Positions 1 to 7,267 of a DNA stretch of 64,000 bases are shown here, piece after piece. The stretch is from Chitinophaga pinensis. GTDB lineage: Bacteria > Bacteroidota > Bacteroidia > Chitinophagales > CAMDFR01. Location: contig CAMART010000001.1 in the NCBI GenBank assembly GCA_945860705.1, forward strand, positions 55,486 to 119,485. Direction: 5' to 3'. The notes beneath the pieces were generated by a model. It was not told where the DNA came from. It saw nothing but the letters and a program-made list of their open reading frames with translations, and did not search any database. Each line of letters opens with the position of its first letter. Within the stretch, counting starts at the first letter, position 1. Both the position numbers and the translations under genes were made by a program.

Positions 1-632
1 GCGTAAACAAAATACTCATCGGTGATAATTGGGAAAAACAAATACTTGGAGGTGGAAAGGGTGAAGCATATGGAGTAGAATTTTATGTGAGCAAAACAAA
101 AGGTAAATTTACTGTTTGGGCTAAGTATAATCTAGGCTGGAGTACTAGACAATTTGATCAACTCAATAATGGTAAAAAATATTTTTATAAATATGATAGA
201 AGACACGATGTGAGTATAGCGCTTGCATACAAACTAAATAAACATTTTGATTTTTCTATCGCTTGGGTTTATGCATCTGGCAACTGGATGAGCCTCTGGA
301 AAACAAAATACGCCAGTCAGTATACTATTGATATATACGATTCGCAAAATGGTATTTCTGATAATTATTTTATTATTAATAACAATGAAAGAAATAACTA
401 TCGACTCCCAGCATACCATCATATGGATATAGGATTTAATTATACAAAGACTGCAAAAAAACTCACTCATGTATTAAATGTGAGTATTTATAATTTATAT
501 AATAATTTCAATATTTTTGATGTATTTAATGATAGAAGATATAGAAAAGATACAGGTGAAGAATATTATGTGACAAAATCACTGACTTTATTCCCTATCA
601 TTCCATCTATTTCATATACTATTCAATTTTAG
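1..632 (+). CDS. TonB-dependent receptor, C-terminal part (5' end outside window)
   Basis: The reading frame is open from the window edge (first full codon at base 3), so this is the end of a longer gene; the GTG at 87 is an internal valine. About 209 residues are visible. They show alternating aromatic/hydrophobic strands such as KFTVWAKYNLGWSTRQF and HFDFSIAWVYASG, with conserved GEAYGVEF and YHHMDIGFNY segments, and end in a terminal phenylalanine (SISYTIQF). This is typical of the last strands of an outer-membrane TonB-dependent receptor barrel. The next gene begins 3 nt after the stop and encodes a DUF4249 lipoprotein, a partner often found next to such receptors in Bacteroidota, which supports a nutrient-uptake pair. 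The substrate cannot be told from this fragment. Confidence 0.8.
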   Translation, partial: VNKILIGDNWEKQILGGGKGEAYGVEFYVSKTKGKFTVWAKYNLGWSTRQFDQLNNGKKYFYKYDRRHDVSIALAYKLNKHFDFSIAWVYASGNWMSLWKTKYASQYTIDIYDSQNGISDNYFIINNNERNNYRLPAYHHMDIGFNYTKTAKKLTHVLNVSIYNLYNNFNIFDVFNDRRYRKDTGEEYYVTKSLTLFPIIPSISYTIQF

Positions 633-635
633 AAC

Positions 636-1547
636 ATGAAAAAAAACAACCGAATATATATTTTAATTTGTCTTGTATTAATGCTCTGCTTTGCCTCATG
701 CGAAAAAGATTTTGTATTTAAAAATGATTATCAATCGTCTGTACCTGTTTTAAATTGTAGATTTACGAGTAATCAAGTTTTTAAAGTATCGTTAACTACT
801 GACTTAAATATAGATAGCAACAAACTAAAATCTATACCTGATGCAAGCATCTCTATCTATGAAGACAATGTTTTTTTTGAAAAATTGGTGTATATACCAC
901 ATGCGTTCATTCCAGATTTTGGATATTACTATAGTACAAAACTAGCTAGTGCCAATCATGTATATAATATAAAAGTAAGTCATCCAACCTTTGGAAATTT
1001 TGAAGCGACGGATACGATACCTTCTATAGTAGATGCTGATAGTATAAGCTATATAGCCACATATAATAAAGATTCTAACCTTACACAAAAACTTTCGTTC
1101 TCGATACATGACAATATTTCAGAAGAAAATAATTATGCGTTATTTTTATTTGATTCTGTTTCTTATGATTATTACGATATGTTAGATACTATTGAATATA
1201 AATATCTTTCCTATATAAATATAACAAAAGTACAAGGTGTAAGCAGTATCAGATATTTTGACATTCCTTATTTCAATGACAAAAATTTTAATGGCCAATT
1301 AAAAAGATTAAATGTTTTAAATATAGCTGATGATTATTATTTAAAAATAAGTAAGCGATATAGCTTATTTCTTTTTATCAGAAACATTAGTAAAAATTAT
1401 TTAGCCTACGAAAAATCTATATATGATTATTACAATGCTGACTTGAATGCCTTTGAAGAAACGCCAGAGTTATATTCAAATGTAAAAGGTGCTAGAGGCA
1501 TATTCTGTAGTTATACAGATAAAGTATTGTTTTACAGGGTGAAATAA
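636..1547 (+). CDS. DUF4249-family outer-membrane lipoprotein
   Basis: 303 aa. The N-terminus is a lipoprotein signal (LMLCFASCEKD; lipobox cysteine near residue 22), so the protein should be lipid-anchored in the envelope. The mature part begins with a beta-rich region containing VPVLNCRFTSNQVFKVSLT and PDASISIYEDNVFFEKL, the layout of DUF4249 proteins, whose N-terminal half is fibronectin/transthyretin-like. It starts 3 nt after the TonB receptor stop, so the two are co-transcribed. By analogy with other receptor/lipoprotein pairs it may act as a surface accessory of the receptor, but the molecular role of DUF4249 is not established. An 80-bp gap with a promoter-like element separates it from the next gene. 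Confidence 0.75.
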   Translation: MKKNNRIYILICLVLMLCFASCEKDFVFKNDYQSSVPVLNCRFTSNQVFKVSLTTDLNIDSNKLKSIPDASISIYEDNVFFEKLVYIPHAFIPDFGYYYSTKLASANHVYNIKVSHPTFGNFEATDTIPSIVDADSISYIATYNKDSNLTQKLSFSIHDNISEENNYALFLFDSVSYDYYDMLDTIEYKYLSYINITKVQGVSSIRYFDIPYFNDKNFNGQLKRLNVLNIADDYYLKISKRYSLFLFIRNISKNYLAYEKSIYDYYNADLNAFEETPELYSNVKGARGIFCSYTDKVLFYRVK

Positions 1548-1590
1548 TCAACTTATTACCATTAGTCAAGAATTTTTAGCAATAAATCAA

Positions 1591-1598
1591 TAACTTTG
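1591..1598 (+). promoter_or_regulatory. Bacteroidota -7 element (TAACTTTG) for the acyl-CoA dehydrogenase
   Basis: TAACTTTG fits TAnnTTTG, the -7 element of the Bacteroidota primary sigma factor. It lies 30 nt upstream of the ATG at 1628. No clear -33 TTTG is visible. Confidence 0.6.
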
Positions 1599-1627
1599 TA
1601 CCATATTTTCATACTAAAAATAAATTT

Positions 1628-2773
1628 ATGCATTTCCAATTATCTGAAGAACATTTAATGATCAAACAAGCCGCTCGTGATTTTGCTCAAAATGACTGTA
1701 AGCCTGGTGTAATACAAAGAGATACTGACCAAAGCTACCCTACTGAGCAAGTAAAAAAAATGGCTGAACTTGGTTTTTTGGGAATGATGGTAGACGAAAA
1801 ATATAGTGGAGGAGGCATGGACACTTTAAGCTACGTGCTAGCTCTCGAAGAAATATCTAAGATAGATAACTCGTGCTCTGTAATCATGTCTGTAAATAAT
1901 TCTCTAGTGCTTTGGGGACTGCAAGAATATGGTACTGAAGCACAAAAACAAAAATATATTCCAGCTCTTGCTAAAGGAGAAGTATTGGGTGCATTTTGTC
2001 TTTCGGAGCCAGAAGCAGGAAGTGATGCTACTAGCCAAACCACTACTGCAGAAGATATGGGCGACCACTATTTGCTCAATGGCACCAAAAACTGGATTAC
2101 CAATGGTGGTATGGCCAATACGTATTTAGTCATAGCACAAACCAATCGTGAACTTGGGCACCGAGGCATCAATGTATTGATAGTAGAAAAAGGTATGCCC
2201 GGATTTGATATAGCTAAAAAAGAAGACAAACTAGGCATTCGTTCATCCGATACACATACTTTATTATTTAGCAATGTGAAAGTACCCAAAGAAAATAGAA
2301 TTGGAGAAGATGGTTTTGGATTTAAGTTTGCAATGAAAACACTTGCTGGTGGTCGTATAGGTATAGCGGCTCAAGCCCTAGGAATAGCCGCTGGTGCATA
2401 TGAGTTGGCACTTGCATATTCAAAACAAAGAAAAGCATTTGGTACAGAAATATCCAATCATCAAATCATACAATTTAAATTGGCTGATATGGCTATGCAA
2501 ATAGAAGCTGCAAGATTGCTTGTATATAAAGCGGCTGTGCTCAAAGATCAAGGAAAAGATTATAATACTGCTAGTGCTATGGCAAAGCTTCATGCGAGTG
2601 AAGTAGCCATGAAACATACCGTAGAAGCAGTGCAAATACATGGTGGCTATGGTTTTGTGAAGGAGTATCATGTAGAGCGACTGATGCGTGATGCAAAAAT
2701 CACACAAATATATGAAGGCACTAGTGAAGTGCAACGTATCGTAATCAGTAGAGATGCATTAAGTAAATTTTAA
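1628..2773 (+). CDS. Acyl-CoA dehydrogenase (short-chain/butyryl-CoA type)
   Basis: 381 aa, the normal length for a soluble FAD-dependent acyl-CoA dehydrogenase, which oxidises acyl-CoA to trans-2-enoyl-CoA in beta-oxidation or amino-acid breakdown and passes electrons to ETF. The N-terminal helical domain is followed by the first family signature (GAFCLSEPEAGSDA, about residues 119-132) and the FAD/beta domain. The C-terminal helical domain carries RKAFGTEISNHQIIQFKLADM, VQIHGGYGFVKEYHVER and the terminal IYEGTSEVQRIVISR. The glutamate of YEGTSE (about residue 363) is at the position of the catalytic base of short/medium-chain enzymes. It has its own promoter and is transcribed alone. Chain-length specificity is inferred, not shown. 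Confidence 0.93.
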   Translation: MHFQLSEEHLMIKQAARDFAQNDCKPGVIQRDTDQSYPTEQVKKMAELGFLGMMVDEKYSGGGMDTLSYVLALEEISKIDNSCSVIMSVNNSLVLWGLQEYGTEAQKQKYIPALAKGEVLGAFCLSEPEAGSDATSQTTTAEDMGDHYLLNGTKNWITNGGMANTYLVIAQTNRELGHRGINVLIVEKGMPGFDIAKKEDKLGIRSSDTHTLLFSNVKVPKENRIGEDGFGFKFAMKTLAGGRIGIAAQALGIAAGAYELALAYSKQRKAFGTEISNHQIIQFKLADMAMQIEAARLLVYKAAVLKDQGKDYNTASAMAKLHASEVAMKHTVEAVQIHGGYGFVKEYHVERLMRDAKITQIYEGTSEVQRIVISRDALSKF

Positions 2774-2795
2774 TCAACCAAATATATTTCCATAA

Positions 2796-3671
2796 ATGAA
2801 AACCACGCTTTTATTTGTTAGCTTTTTATTTATTGGTTTTTTATCGAATGCCGAGTTTTATTCTCATTGTAGTATTTATTCAGAAGCAGGTGAAAAGTTT
2901 ACAGTCTATTTAAATGGAGAGAAAAAAAATGAAGAGCCTAGCGAAAGAGTGCGTATCATCAATCTTACACAATCTTTTTATTCTTTAAAAATTATATTTG
3001 AGGGAGGAAAGTATCCAGATATAGAAAGAAAAATATTTAACCTTCAAGATGCTAATAGAGCACCTGTTGATGCAACTTTTATAATACGAGAAAATAAAAA
3101 AGGCGAAATGGGCATCCACTGGAAATCTCAAACAGTATATCCTGGGTATATAGAAACGAATAAACCAACGGTAGTTATTGTAAATGGAGGCAATCAAGTA
3201 GTACATCAGACTACTACTACCACTTCAGAACCAGAATCAAGTGGTGTAAAAATGAATTTTGGAGTACCGGGAGGAAATATCAGTATAAATACAGGTGGTG
3301 GAAATACGGCTGCAACGACTCAACAAACTACCACTACTGTAGTTTCTACACCCGTAGGTACTTCTACAAATTTGCCATGTACAGGCACTTTGCTGAATGA
3401 AACCGATTTTGCAGGAGCATTAAAAAGCATTCAAGCAAGAAGCACTACAGATGGAAAAATTCTATCTGCGAAACAAATAGTAAGCAATAATTGTTTGAAT
3501 GTGATGCAAGTTAAATCCATATTAAAAATATTGGATACAGAAGAAGCAAAACTAGATGTAGCCAAATATGCTTATAATAATACAATTGATAAAGGAAATT
3601 ATTATAAAATAAATGATATTTTTACAAATGAATCGAGTATTGACGAATTGAACAAAGCTATCATAAAATAA
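2796..3671 (+). CDS. DUF4476 domain secreted protein (first of tandem pair)
   Basis: 291 aa with a Sec signal (MKTTLLFVSFLFIGFLSNA). An N-terminal beta-rich part (about 20-115; FTVYLNGEKKNEEPSERVRIINL) leads to a threonine/glycine-rich low-complexity linker (about 135-195; QTTTTTSEPE, TTQQTTTTVV). The C-terminal ~95 residues match the DUF4476 pattern: DFAGALKSIQARSTTDGKIL..AKQIVSNNCLNVMQVKSILKIL followed by KLDVAKYAYNNTIDKGNYYKINDIF. The next gene is a clear paralogue with the same three-part plan, so this is a local duplication. The function of DUF4476 is unknown; an envelope location is inferred from the signal peptide. Confidence 0.8.
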   Translation: MKTTLLFVSFLFIGFLSNAEFYSHCSIYSEAGEKFTVYLNGEKKNEEPSERVRIINLTQSFYSLKIIFEGGKYPDIERKIFNLQDANRAPVDATFIIRENKKGEMGIHWKSQTVYPGYIETNKPTVVIVNGGNQVVHQTTTTTSEPESSGVKMNFGVPGGNISINTGGGNTAATTQQTTTTVVSTPVGTSTNLPCTGTLLNETDFAGALKSIQARSTTDGKILSAKQIVSNNCLNVMQVKSILKILDTEEAKLDVAKYAYNNTIDKGNYYKINDIFTNESSIDELNKAIIK

Positions 3672-3720
3672 CAATTGGCATATTATTTGAATTATTCATA
3701 TTAACTAAATTTTTAATACA

Positions 3721-4713
3721 ATGAAAAACAAATTTTTACTTTTTATTACCCTTTGTTTTATTACAATCAATGCAATAGCTCAAGGTGGTCCAAACGCAGG
3801 ATTGAGTAGCAATCTTATCGTATTTTCAGAAGATGGTCAAAAATTTTATTTGATACTCAATGGTATTAGACAAAATGATTTGCCTGAGACGAATATCAAA
3901 GTAACTAATCTTACCAATCAATATTATTCAGCAAAAATCATTTTTGAGGATAAAACTATTCCTATGATTGAAAAGAAAATGCTTTTTGTACAAGATGATA
4001 GATTTCAACCTTTGGAAGTAAACTATCATATAGTAAACACTAAAAGTGGTGAAAGAGCTCTTAGAATGTATGTACAAATGCCTATGACACTGGCTCCAGC
4101 TTCAGAACCTGGTGTAAGAGTGTTGAGTTATAATACAATAGCAAAACCACAAATATCTTCAACTACAACAACTACAACAACTACAATCAATGAAGGCAAT
4201 GTATTCTCAAACAATAATACTGGAGCTAATGTAAATGTAAATGTAGGAGGTATAGGAATAGGTATGGATGTAAACATCAATGACCCATATATGAATGGTT
4301 CGTCTACATCTACTACATATAGCACCACCACTACTACCACTACTACTGGGGGTATGACCACTACTGGCAATACTACTACTACAGATTATTTTATGAGTGG
4401 GTATAATGGCCCAGAAGGATGTAATGGATGGCCTATGAAAGATGTAGATTTTGCTAGTGCAAAAACGAGCATTTCATCAAAGTCATTTGAAGATAGTAAA
4501 CTTACTACAGCGAAACAAGTTGCAAATTCAAATTGCCTTACAGCTGATCAAGTAAAACAAATCATGAAATTATTTTCATTTGAAGATTCTAAATTAGATT
4601 TTGCTAAATATGCATATACACATACATTTGATGTAGGCAATTATTTTAAAGTAAATGATGCATTTGAATTTGAAAGTAGCATAGATGAACTAAATAATGC
4701 AATAGGAAGATAG
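3721..4713 (+). CDS. DUF4476 domain secreted protein (second of tandem pair)
   Basis: 330 aa with a signal peptide (MKNKFLLFITLCFITINAIAQ). The plan is that of the preceding gene: an N-terminal beta domain (FYLILNGIRQNDLPETNIKVTNLTNQYYSAKIIFED), a central Thr-rich linker, longer here (STTTTTTTTINEG and YSTTTTTTTTGGMTTTG, about residues 145-225), and a C-terminal DUF4476 domain (DFASAKTSISSKSFEDSKL..AKQVANSNCLTADQVKQIMKLFSFEDSKLDFAKYAYTHTFDVGNYFKVND). The linker also has a glycine/asparagine block (NVNVNVGGIGIGMDVNIND). ACW-triplet runs encode the threonines, so length change would keep frame. Function unknown. Confidence 0.8.
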   Translation: MKNKFLLFITLCFITINAIAQGGPNAGLSSNLIVFSEDGQKFYLILNGIRQNDLPETNIKVTNLTNQYYSAKIIFEDKTIPMIEKKMLFVQDDRFQPLEVNYHIVNTKSGERALRMYVQMPMTLAPASEPGVRVLSYNTIAKPQISSTTTTTTTTINEGNVFSNNNTGANVNVNVGGIGIGMDVNINDPYMNGSSTSTTYSTTTTTTTTGGMTTTGNTTTTDYFMSGYNGPEGCNGWPMKDVDFASAKTSISSKSFEDSKLTTAKQVANSNCLTADQVKQIMKLFSFEDSKLDFAKYAYTHTFDVGNYFKVNDAFEFESSIDELNNAIGR

Positions 4714-4744
4714 AATACATAATTATCCTAACTAAAATAATAAT

Positions 4745-5233
4745 ATGGAATTTGATTCGTCACAATTAGAAATATATTTATATTCTATTGCAAATGTTTT
4801 GGTGCTTTTTACAAAAATAGTAATTCTAGCATTTCTTTTTTACATGGCAAAAGTTATGGCAAAAGATAATAAACCTAAACAAGTGTATACTATATCTATA
4901 CTCTTTTTGTGTGTTATTTTTGTTTTATGTAGCAATAGTTCCGGTATACAATCTGAGTTTTTCGCTATTTCAATTTTTCAAAATGATTCCCCAGAAAACA
5001 ATTTTAATAGTATTTCAACAAATGAGCGAATAGCTTCAGGTTTAGCAATGGTCTTTCTATTTGCAACTCCCATATTTTGGGGCATAAATAGTGGTAAAAA
5101 AGAAAAAAGAAATGAAGATTATAAAAAAGAAGAATTAAAAAGCTCACTAAAAATTATAAATGATTTATATTATTCAAAAAAAATTACTATTGAAGAATAT
5201 GAGGAAATTAAGGAAACTTTGTCTAAAAGATAA
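4745..5233 (+). CDS. Small membrane protein with SHOCT-like C-terminus
   Basis: 162 aa. Three hydrophobic segments can be seen: about 10-35 (ANVLVLFTKIVILAFLFYMA), about 46-64 (TISILFLCVIFVLC) and about 100-115 (GLAMVFLFATPIFWGI). A lysine/glutamate-rich stretch follows, then a short C-terminal helical motif (INDLYYSKKITIEEYEEIKETLSK). This ending resembles the SHOCT (short C-terminal) domain, which typically reads LxxLxxxGxITxEEFExxKxxLL. It begins 31 nt after the DUF4476 gene and is probably co-transcribed; a strong hairpin ends the unit. No function can be assigned. Confidence 0.65.
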   Translation: MEFDSSQLEIYLYSIANVLVLFTKIVILAFLFYMAKVMAKDNKPKQVYTISILFLCVIFVLCSNSSGIQSEFFAISIFQNDSPENNFNSISTNERIASGLAMVFLFATPIFWGINSGKKEKRNEDYKKEELKSSLKIINDLYYSKKITIEEYEEIKETLSKR

Positions 5234-5350
5234 TTTACTTGTAAAGTTTATTTTATTCTGAGCTTTTATTAATTTATATTGAAGAACTTTTTTGAAGATA
5301 TAACTATTTTATATTCTTGTGATGTTTGAAAAAAATGTAAACACATCATA

Positions 5351-5387
5351 AAATAATAAGGCTCGCCTACGGCGAGCCTTATTATTT
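5351..5387. terminator. Bidirectional intrinsic terminator
   Basis: Perfect 17-bp arms (5351-5367 and 5371-5387) around a 3-nt loop. The GC-rich core GGCTCGCC is flanked by A-rich and T-rich ends on both strands. It lies between convergent genes (stops at 5233 and 5444), so it can end transcription both ways. Confidence 0.85.
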
Positions 5388-5443
5388 TATATTGAATAAA
5401 TAAATTTATTCATAATTCTGAATTGTTCAATTCAAAATTCATT

Positions 5444-6841
5444 TTAAATGTTCCCCACCATCTCTTCTGGTTTTACCCATTCATCAAATTCTGAATCGGT
5501 CACATAACCCAAATCTATTGCAGTTTGTTTTAAGGTCTTTCCTTCTTTGTGAGCCGTTTGAGCTATCTCAGCAGCTTTATAGTATCCAATTTTTGTATTC
5601 AACGAAGTCACCAACATCAATGAGTTATTCAAATTCGTTTTTATATTTTCGTGAAGTGGCTCTATACCTATAGCGCACTTATCATTGAACGATACACAAC
5701 CCTCCCCAATCAATCGAGCACTATGAAGGAAATTATAAATCATCATTGGTTTAAATACATTCAATTCAAAATGCCCCATAGAACCTCCGATATTGATAGC
5801 TACATCATTGCCCATTACTTGTGCCGCAATCATTGTCAATGCTTCACATTGTGTAGGATTTACTTTACCTGGCATGATAGAAGAACCCGGTTCATTATCG
5901 GGTATAAATATTTCACCAATACCGCATCTAGGTCCACTAGAGAGCATACGTATATCATTCGCTATTTTCATCAACGATACGGCAACAGTTTTCAAAGCTC
6001 CATGTGCCTCTACTATGGCATCATGTGCAGCCAATGCTTCAAATTTATTTTCTGCAGTGATAAATGGATAACCAGTCAACTCAGAAATATTTTTTGCAAC
6101 ATTCACATCATATCCTTTAGGAGTATTAATACCTGTACCTACGGCAGTACCACCAAGAGCTAGTTCACTCATATGAGCTAAAGTATTTTCTATTGCCTTG
6201 ATACCATGATTGAGTTGTGATACATATCCGCTTATTTCTTGACCTAGCGTAAGTGGTGTCGCATCCATAAAATGAGTTCTACCTATCTTCACTACTTTCA
6301 TATATTCTTTAGCTTTATAAGCCAATGTATCTCTAAGTCTATGTATACCTGGAAGAGTTACTTCTCTCAAAATTTTATATCCTGCTATATGCATTGCCGT
6401 AGGAAATGTATCATTGCTACTTTGAGATTTGTTTACGTCATCATTTGGATGTACTGCTTTTTTTTCATCCATCAAACTACCGCCTTGTATCACATGAGCT
6501 CTGTAGGCTATCACTTCATTTACATTCATATTGCTCTGCGTACCACTACCTGTCTGCCATACCACAAGTGGAAACTGGTCATCTAATTTTCCTTCTAATA
6601 TTTCATCACATACTTGTGCTATAAGATTTTTAGTATTTTCTGGCAAAACACCTGCTTCAAAATTCGTAATCGCTGCTGCTTTTTTTAAATACGCAAATGC
6701 CTGAATAATTTCCTTAGGCATTTTATTAGTGTCTTGAGCTATTTTAAAATTTTCGATAGAGCGTTGTGTTTGAGCTCCCCAGTATACATGTGCTGGCACT
6801 TCTACGATACCCATAGTATCTTTTTCTTTTCTAAATTCCAT
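5444..6841 (-). CDS. fumC: Fumarate hydratase, class II
   Basis: 465 aa, the usual length. It catalyses fumarate + water to (S)-malate in the TCA cycle in the cytoplasm. The fumarase/aspartase superfamily signature [11 protein letters not shown] is at about 319-329 and includes the catalytic serine; the [16 protein letters not shown] region (about 188-202) supplies the active-site His/Thr. The substrate motifs [12 protein letters not shown] (99-110) and [12 protein letters not shown] (141-152) favour fumarase over aspartase: fumarases have the [10 protein letters not shown] form seen here, aspartases usually an AGTS-type form. ATG start at 6841 with a TAATTTTG element 38 nt upstream. It is a single-gene unit facing the upstream cluster. 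Confidence 0.94.
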   Translation of the reverse strand: MEFRKEKDTMGIVEVPAHVYWGAQTQRSIENFKIAQDTNKMPKEIIQAFAYLKKAAAITNFEAGVLPENTKNLIAQVCDEILEGKLDDQFPLVVWQTGSGTQSNMNVNEVIAYRAHVIQGGSLMDEKKAVHPNDDVNKSQSSNDTFPTAMHIAGYKILREVTLPGIHRLRDTLAYKAKEYMKVVKIGRTHFMDATPLTLGQEISGYVSQLNHGIKAIENTLAHMSELALGGTAVGTGINTPKGYDVNVAKNISELTGYPFITAENKFEALAAHDAIVEAHGALKTVAVSLMKIANDIRMLSSGPRCGIGEIFIPDNEPGSSIMPGKVNPTQCEALTMIAAQVMGNDVAINIGGSMGHFELNVFKPMMIYNFLHSARLIGEGCVSFNDKCAIGIEPLHENIKTNLNNSLMLVTSLNTKIGYYKAAEIAQTAHKEGKTLKQTAIDLGYVTDSEFDEWVKPEEMVGNI

Positions 6842-6878
6842 ATTGATTTTTATTAAAAATAGATGAATTAATGAATTG

Positions 6879-6886
6879 CAAAATTA
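6879..6886 (-). promoter_or_regulatory. -7 element (TAATTTTG) for fumC
   Basis: On the minus strand the octamer fits TAnnTTTG and ends 38 nt before the fumC ATG. The -33 element is not recognisable. Confidence 0.5.
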
Positions 6887-6955
6887 ATGCATTCATGAGG
6901 TTTTAATAAGTAAAATTTAGATATAATCTATAATTTAATACAAATACTTCATGAA

Positions 6956-7252
6956 TTATTTCTTATGTATCTTATGAATATCTATCAAATAAAAATTACT
7001 CCAACAAGCAGCATATTTACTATCTAATACTGTGTATTTTATATTTACTTTTAATCCATCTGTTTTATATGTGTCAGGAAGATTTTCTGATTTATATTGT
7101 GCATTATCTATATTAATTAACCATCCACAACCATCTGTTGGCTCATATCCACCATATGTTATTGTTGCATCTGATGTGATCGTGTTTTCTTTTTTACATG
7201 CAAAAAAAGTTAGCAAAAAAAGAATCAATACTATTGGAGTTGTTTTATTCAT
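6956..7252 (-). CDS. Small lipoprotein of unknown function
   Basis: 98 aa from the ATG at 7252; a TTG six bases upstream is also in frame but ATG is preferred. The N-terminus is a lipoprotein signal (PIVLILFLLTFFACKKE; lipobox cysteine near residue 19). The mature ~78 residues contain GGYEPTDGCGWLINIDNAQYKSENLP and a C-terminal CWSNFYLIDIHKIHKK. Two cysteines in the mature part could form a disulfide. The start lies 15 nt after the stop of the large T9SS protein upstream on the same strand, so the two probably share a transcript. I do not recognise the family. Confidence 0.65.
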   Translation of the reverse strand: MNKTTPIVLILFLLTFFACKKENTITSDATITYGGYEPTDGCGWLINIDNAQYKSENLPDTYKTDGLKVNIKYTVLDSKYAACWSNFYLIDIHKIHKK

Positions 7253-7267
7253 TACCAATTATTTTAT

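Noticed and set aside
87..632. A short gene starting at GTG 87
   Set aside because: The frame is open to the window edge and continues the TonB-receptor barrel, so 87 is an internal valine.
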